Positions 20,901 through 25,000 of a DNA stretch of 25,000 nt are shown piece by piece; positions within the stretch are counted from its first letter, which is position 1, and each line of letters starts with the position of its first letter. The notes under the pieces were generated by a model. It searched no databases and had not been told where the DNA came from. It saw nothing but the letters and a program-made list of their open reading frames with translations. A program made the translations under genes and the position numbers. Origin of the DNA: Takakia lepidozioides (lineage: Eukaryota > Streptophyta > Takakiopsida > Takakiales > Takakiaceae); assembly GCA_030704615.1 (NCBI GenBank), contig JAKLZA010000153.1:1-25000 (forward strand), in the 5' to 3' direction.

Positions 20901-23900
20901 AATCACAGTTTCCCTGCTTGGCTATCATCTCGCTCTTCTGTTTTTCAAGGAGAGGAGAATGTAAAGTGTGTGAGAAAGTGGAGCCTGAAAATCCACATCG
21001 CCTAGTTGTTGGCTAATTTAAATGTTTGGTATTGGCGGATTTCATTTACAGTATGGAGTAGCTAAACAGTTCCCTACGAACCGATGAAGATCAAATTTCA
21101 AAGAAGGGTTAAAAGTGGCATTTTTTTGCACGAAATACACCTATTTCTGAGTGATTTAACACACTTTAAATTAGTAAGCATTACTCTGGGGCGTCTTACA
21201 TGGCACATTGAACATAGTGGCCAAGTCTCAAAGGCAGAACTCTCTATGAAGAGTGCACGAAGTAGAACACAAATCAAGTTTGGAGTGCAAAACAGGGAAG
21301 AAACTGTGGTTTTGGGTCCAAATGAATTTTGATCGCTCCCAAATTTGGCACGCACGTCAGCTTGTCATATCGTTGCACCATCGTCACATCAGTATGCCAT
21401 AGGGAACAAGAGATAGTCGCCCTAATGATTGATTGTCCACCATACTAGGTTAAACATAGGAGCCATCAAGATCAAAGGAAAGAGGAAGAAAGGATCGTTC
21501 TCCCCCAAAGATACAGATGGCGTCGCTTCTTCAACTCGATTCCAATCAACTTCAAGCTTTAAAATCCATGTTAAGCGAGGACCCTCGCCTGGTCCCATCA
21601 CACGCAATCAGAAACAGTTAAGTTAGAGACGATGTGGAACCCCAGGTGAATCGCAGGTCTCACGCTTGTTATCGTTGTACAACATGCAATACAAAGCAGA
21701 GGCAGAAAGGAAACAGAGATCAATCGAAATTCATTCGATGGCTCAACGGATGGTTGGCCATGGAAATGATTTTGGTTGGCTTTGAGACTTGGCCACTATG
21801 TTCAATGTGCCATGTAAGACGCCCCAGAGTAATATGAGATCAATCGAAATTCGTTCAACGGGCCAACGGATGGTTGCCCATCCAAATGATTTTTCGTTCG
21901 CTTCGAAGCTTGGCCGGTGTGTTCAATGTACCCTCCGATACGTCCCAGTGTAATAATCGAAATTCGTTCGATTGTACTAGAGTCCCGTCTGTGTATGAAA
22001 CCTTTTTGTTATTGAGTAAGGCTTAAGGCTTGTCACTTGCACAAGATGGCTCATCGGGGACAGCATGGGGAAAATGAGGTTGATGGGTCTGATGCAATTT
22101 TTTTGCAGAACATTGAAGATATAAGATCACTATCTGTGACTAGGATTCCTTTGTTTGACTTTGAGAAGAACAAGCGCAGTGGGTCCAAGGAGCTGGCAGT
22201 TTCTGAAGATTGTGGCGTGGTCAGTTCCTGTCTCAGTCGCATGAAGTCTGGCTGGGTGTGGCATTGCACTAATGAAACTTGGAGATTATCATTTTATATT
22301 GCAAATGTGATGAGAAATGCACAGACAACCTGTCAATCTGATTATGAAGGCATGCCCAATTCTTCCTCAGGTATGAATGTACGGCCTATTTCTTCCATAT
22401 TGGAGAAGAGAACCGTATACCTGCACTGTAAGCCACGTTTGAACCGTGCGAGAGTTGGTGACTAAGTCACTTTCTCAAGCTGGATTATTCTGACTTTCTT
22501 GATCTACACTGCCTGGCCATCACAGAATGAGGATCGGCAAAGTTCAACATGAGTAAGGAGTCTGATAAATCATGATTAGTGGAAGGAAGTTCAACCTGCT
22601 TAATGAACTTTACTTGGTCGAGTGAACTTCAATCCAGTATCCCCCTCCCTCTGCACCTTGGGAGCTTTTGAGTGAAGCTCTGAGGCGTGATAAAATTATC
22701 CAAAACTGATGGCTCCAGATAGCTTCGGCGGTTGGTCGCCATACAACTTCGGAGGTGCTGACAAAGCGCGTGAATGGCTGGAGCAGGTGATTGTGGAAGG
22801 AGTGTACGCATTACATCCTGACATCCGACCTTGCTTGGACCTGTGGATTGCTGTGGTACATAACTCCCCTTGCTCTGCTGGTAGCTGTCTCTGGCTGGCA
22901 TGTGGACCACATGCCATACAAGCAACCCAATGACATCAAATATATTTTCTTGTTTGTTTTTCTTGAATGGTTCAGGTTGGAGGTGTCCATTCACACCTTG
23001 TTGCAAGAGTGCTACGAGATTTAGAACAGAGCGGTCATCCAATCTCACAGCAAGAAGTGATGACGACCGTCTTTCCTATGTTTCAACACGACATTGAACC
23101 CCATCTTGTTCATGCACATGTAAGCTCTTCACCAAACCCCCTGGTGATGACTATGTTTGGGACCTAAAGATAATTTGACTAATCCTGGTTTCTGTTGTTA
23201 TGTTTGTCTTTGACAGTTGAAGATTTGCAATGACTTTGATCCTGTCCACTCCCCTGAAAGCTCAATGTTTGTTCTGAAAAGTAGCAAGCAGGTGAGCAGC
23301 CTCCCACTTTTCACAAAGGATTTTTTCCAAGTCTGCATGTGTGGATAAGAACAGTCTCTTGTGTCAGTGTGCCAATTAAGTAATAGTGGCTGTTGGCTAA
23401 CAAAAGTTTATCAGGTGCATTAGCCACATGTAGTACAAGTCACTCACCCAGAGAGGGTTACTTTCCATCTGCTGTTGTTGTACTCTAGTCCATATCGTTT
23501 GTGGTTGCTTGTCTGTCATAGCAATATGTCAGTCACTGAGCAACTTGGCTGCTGGAGATGGAAATACTCACCTTTGAGGATTTGTGGGAAGGCACCACTC
23601 TATCTGTTGTGCGCTTTCCAGCCTTTTGCATACATTGTTAGACATATCTCCTTCATGTACCATAGTAATAACCACTCCCCAGAAACTGTGCCAAAGAGCT
23701 TCGCTTGGGTTCTGTGAAGGCGGACCATCAGGTGGAAGATTCAAGGGTTGATATGAATCTTGTATGCTGAATAGGTCTCCCTTCATGTTGCTCACTATGG
23801 CTGTTCTGGTTTGTGTCATGGCCATAGGTGTGTATAGCTCCCATCCATGTTGTATTCCCTTCATACATACACACTACATTGGTGCATGGTGTCGACCGTC

Positions 23901-24935
23901 TCTCGTGGAAGGTTTTTGTATGAAGGTCAGAATCTGGTTTCATTGACTATTGCAGGTGCTGTCAATAGGACCAAAAGGTAATTATGTTGCGATTTTGAGC
24001 AGCTTGTAATGGACGTAGGATATATGTCACAGAGGCATCCATAGCAGGACTGTGTGCTGTGTTGGCTATGGTGGTAATGGTATAGATTCTGCATTAAACA
24101 GATATTTATGAGAGCCCTGGCATTGCTTTGGTTAGATAACGCTTAATGACCTGTTTTTCTGCGTGACTGCCTTTTACTTTCTAGTATTGGATCACTTCAA
24201 GCAGTTTTTAGCTGTGCAACAAGTCCAAGTTGGCGTCTTTATCTGGAAGTTGACAAGTTTTTGTTGCGATGTGTAGGTTACCTTTGAAGAAATAGTGAAG
24301 ATTCTTGACCCAGAAAAGAGGGGCAAAACAGTTCAAAATTTCACTGATATATACTTTCATCTGCCTGGCCTCCCAAATAATGGCAACGGTACTGAGAGCA
24401 ACTGGATCCGTGTCAGAAACTGTGAGGGCCGTTTTGCACTTCTGATACGTGAGGTACAATCCTTTGTTGCACTTACACTGTGGATTGATCTTTACTACCA
24501 TTCAGCCATACCAACATATTTTAAGAAAAGATCTGTTGATCTAATGCCTGCTTTTTCTGTCTGTTTTTTATGATTAGCCAATCAGGGAAGGAGATTTTAT
24601 AATTCAACCAAGGGTGGATTTCGACATCAGTGTCAGGACAGTAGCTGGTCTTTTGACCCTCGGGTAAATCTGCAGAAATCCGAAGCTTGCATTTTGCCTT
24701 GGTCAGGCTTATATGCCTGCTCAGTTGACATGGAAGGCACCTAATTTTCAATACAGATCTTACATATGAGAAGCTTGGCTCTTCATACCTGTAGTTAAAT
24801 GGTTAAGTCATAATTCAATGTCTATGTAATGTGCAGTCTTGTCATTTTAATTTCTTTGTCTATCCTTTGTCTGTCTTCAGCTACCAGGCTGTTGCCTACA
24901 TTGAAGCCACAGCGATGATCTATCAAGATGACAAG
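14995..24935 (+). CDS. TTM: TTM1/2-like protein with duplicated kinase-CYTH module (3' end outside window)
   Basis: In flowering plants, TTM1 and TTM2 join a uridine-kinase-like P-loop domain to a CYTH (triphosphate tunnel) domain, with a membrane anchor and pyrophosphatase activity. Here the pair occurs twice. Exons: 14995-15081, 15432-15568, 15685-15820, 15940-16038, 17015-17083, 17237-17371, 17450-17521, 18173-18228, 18538-18697, 18981-19145, 19296-19380, 19687-about 19861, about 19957-20221, 20336-20378, 20709-20866, 22109-22219, 22787-22855, 22976-23119, 23217-23291, 24277-24453, 24578-24663, 24881-24935. These give 853 codons in phase up to the last donor (24936), and the gene continues. 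Any coiled coil and membrane anchor would lie outside the window. The ATG at 14995 is the first in its frame and leaves a 65-residue lead before Walker A, similar to the plant proteins. The first exon and the 19862-19956 junction are the weak points. Confidence 0.82.
15432..17521 (+). other. Kinase-like P-loop domain, copy 1
   Basis: Walker A GGPSGSGKS is at residues 66-74, followed by SLAAKIASVLGGAVISMENY. Next come LLIQNLEDLLKG, the PEFDF block, VEGTYALHCKLRPLLDI, GGVHF and HIEPDLHHAQ, in the order of uridine-kinase-like domains of plant TTM1/2. The position equivalent to the uridine kinase catalytic Asp (SQDSFY) reads Glu here (SMENY). Confidence 0.85.
16260..16800 (-). mobile_element. LINE (non-LTR retrotransposon) 3' remnant, antisense in intron
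   Basis: On the minus strand, three frames in sequence read LKGLPTLGTRLNLNSGREAY, then GECNCPLWGQPEDNIHFLIH followed by C (16646-16590), then IDHTQQIDACVKGFLEDIWK. The middle part is the Cys/His segment (C-P-L-x-G...E-D...H-F-L-x-x-C) found near the C-terminus of LINE reverse transcriptase proteins. One usual Cys is Trp here. The frame changes and stops mark it as dead. It sits in the 976-nt intron 16039-17014 of the TTM-like gene, opposite to that gene. Confidence 0.65.
17522..18172 (+). other. TTM intron, no content recognised
   Basis: This 651-nt GT-AG intron lies between the KTEKQ and LLKTSME exons. I see no reading frame or repeat in it. The introns at 15082-15431, 18229-18537, 20379-20708, 22220-22786 and 23292-24276 likewise hold nothing I can name beyond the decoy acceptor. 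Confidence 0.55.
18173..19380 (+). other. CYTH domain, copy 1, with trailing helix
   Basis: The exons encode YIEMYLRPP, DWIRMRQ, FIIKPRAEFE, TLGGLLALGYQVAVSFKRES and then VSISIETIDDVDKAFIQVKG. This is the strand pattern of the CYTH half of plant TTM1/2. The classical ExExK opening of CYTH enzymes is absent, as in plant TTM1/2. The exon at 19296-19380 (ALGLDGPWITKSYMEMV) matches the helix that follows the domain in those proteins. Confidence 0.78.
18384..18412 (+). other. Decoy acceptor / pseudo-exon start in CYTH copy 1 intron
   Basis: A strong acceptor (gcattttttgcag, ending 18383) precedes sequence resembling the start of the true exon at 18538 (gtatacagaaatg versus gtatattgaaatg). It is in the same phase but runs to TGA after nine codons (18409-18411). 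Use of it would truncate the protein. Confidence 0.5.
19687..20221 (+). other. Linker between the two kinase-CYTH modules, with one frame change
   Basis: From 19687 the frame that follows CYTH copy 1 runs through a Ser/Pro-rich stretch to a TAG at 19965-19967. A second frame (ATG at 19901) leads into ETFDFDRGLLLAVQAVQ and on to the second P-loop. An intron with length 2 modulo 3 joins them. Options are 19862-19956 (GT...CAG, 95 nt) or 19881-19969 (89 nt). A 78-nt intron exists elsewhere in this gene, so such a size is acceptable. Neither donor is strong, and a sequence error or two abutting genes would also explain it. Confidence 0.5.
21180..21833. mobile_element. Foldback-like element with perfect 54-bp inverted repeats
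   Basis: Bases 21180-21233 are the exact reverse complement of 21780-21833 (54 of 54 by hand comparison), separated by 546 bp. The match ends abruptly on both sides. No transposase frame lies between, so a non-autonomous foldback element, or two opposite insertions of the same repeat, is likely. No target-site duplication is obvious. Confidence 0.7.
21429..21626 (+). mobile_element. Possible retrotransposon polyprotein C-terminal remnant
   Basis: A 65-codon frame, rich in Lys, Ser and Arg, ends with PSPGPITRNQKQLS. 'GPITR' close to a stop is a common ending of plant Ty3/Gypsy-type polyproteins. Nothing else of such a protein is present. The match is short and may be chance. Confidence 0.25.
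21716..21975. repeat. Tandem repeat, 120-bp unit, ~2.2 copies
   Basis: The word gagatcaatcgaaattc occurs at 21716 and exactly 120 bp later at 21836. A third start (aatcgaaattcgttcgatt) is at 21955. Each full unit continues with 'caacggatggttg.cca' and 'cttggcc..tgttcaatgt'. The right arm of the 54-bp inverted repeat is part of the first unit. The second unit has diverged and lacks perfect identity. Confidence 0.75.
24277..24935 (+). other. CYTH domain, copy 2 (partial, continues beyond window)
   Basis: VTFEEIVKIL follows KSSKQ directly, then FTDIYFHLPG, NWIRVRNCEGRFALLIRE, DFIIQPRVDFDISVR, GLLTLGYQAVAYIEAT and YQDDK. It aligns with CYTH copy 1 and with plant TTM1/2, again without ExExK. The last coding exon in view ends at 24935 before GTTAGT. 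Confidence 0.8.
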
Positions 24936-25000
24936 GTTAGTGATGTCAAACATGAAAGCATGGGAAACTTCTTACATTGTTCTGCAAGGTTGTAACCTTT

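Larger units (their letters stand above)
20867..22108 (+). other. Largest TTM intron, filled with repeat elements
   Basis: This 1242-nt GT-AG intron between LPLLLK and NIEDI is about twice the usual size. It holds a perfect 54-bp inverted repeat, a 120-bp tandem repeat and a possible retroelement C-terminal remnant. Confidence 0.75.
20336..23291 (+). other. Kinase-like P-loop domain, copy 2
   Basis: ILLNAKGPPVIVGI leads into Walker A GGPSGSGKT (residues 562-570), then SLARKMANIVGCEVVSMESY. It continues with LPLLLKNIEDI, the PLFDF block, VEGVYALHPDIRPCLDLW, GGVHS and DIEPHLVHAH. Each block lines up with copy 1. Glu again occupies the place of the uridine kinase catalytic Asp. Confidence 0.87.

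Noticed and set aside
23956-23977. Possible small exon VLSIGPK in the intron before CYTH copy 2
   Set aside because: Its end phase does not fit the next exon, while KSSKQ joins VTFEEI directly in phase and matches the plant proteins.
1-25000. CRISPR arrays, rRNA genes, bacterial operons
   Set aside because: None is present. The spliceosomal introns and protein families are eukaryotic, and the tandem repeats lack the repeat-spacer pattern.

Overview
The window is eukaryotic nuclear DNA with two large, intron-rich protein-coding genes on the + strand, set in repeat-rich, transposon-littered sequence. Introns are short to medium (78 to about 1240 nt), mostly GT-AG with one GC-AG. The genes are a plant-type MORC ATPase and a plant-type TTM1/2-like P-loop kinase/CYTH protein. 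Together with a PPR-like fragment and a retroelement-style DNA methyltransferase relic, they point to a streptophyte: a charophyte alga such as Chara or Klebsormidium, or an early land plant. The organism is an inference from family content; nothing in the window fixes the species.

Layout. 1-2000 is non-coding and repetitive: a degenerate ~100-bp tandem repeat (about 594-1075), then a G/T-rich minisatellite (about 1437-2000). 2060-3101 is a decayed C5 DNA methyltransferase of the kind carried by some retrotransposons, with one in-frame stop and at least two frameshifts. 3102-4140 is transposon-like non-coding DNA with a hairpin, an A-rich tract, a 30-bp tandem repeat and a candidate tRNA-derived SINE on the minus strand. 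A short PPR-like fragment lies at 4218-4289 on the minus strand.

5163-13167 is the MORC gene. I could thread 21 coding exons in consistent phase to a 797-residue protein with a GHKL ATPase domain, an S5-like domain, a Lys-rich linker and a C-terminal coiled coil. 13168-14994 is intergenic, apart from a (TTTTG)4 microsatellite in the likely 3' UTR.

14995 to beyond the right edge is the TTM-like gene. Its notable feature is that the uridine-kinase-like P-loop domain plus CYTH domain occurs twice, head to tail (Walker A at 15541-15567 and again at 20709-20734). Four intron positions are shared exactly between the two kinase copies, which indicates internal duplication of an intron-containing module. 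The link between the copies (19687-20221) changes frame once, so a short intron, a sequence error or two abutting genes must be considered. Its introns hold an antisense LINE remnant (about 16260-16800) and a foldback-like element with a perfect 54-bp inverted repeat (21180-21833).

The two genes have no evident functional link. MORC proteins act in nuclear chromatin compaction and silencing. TTM1/2-type proteins are membrane-anchored phosphohydrolases in flowering plants. The silencing gene simply lies next to transposon debris, including a methyltransferase relic.
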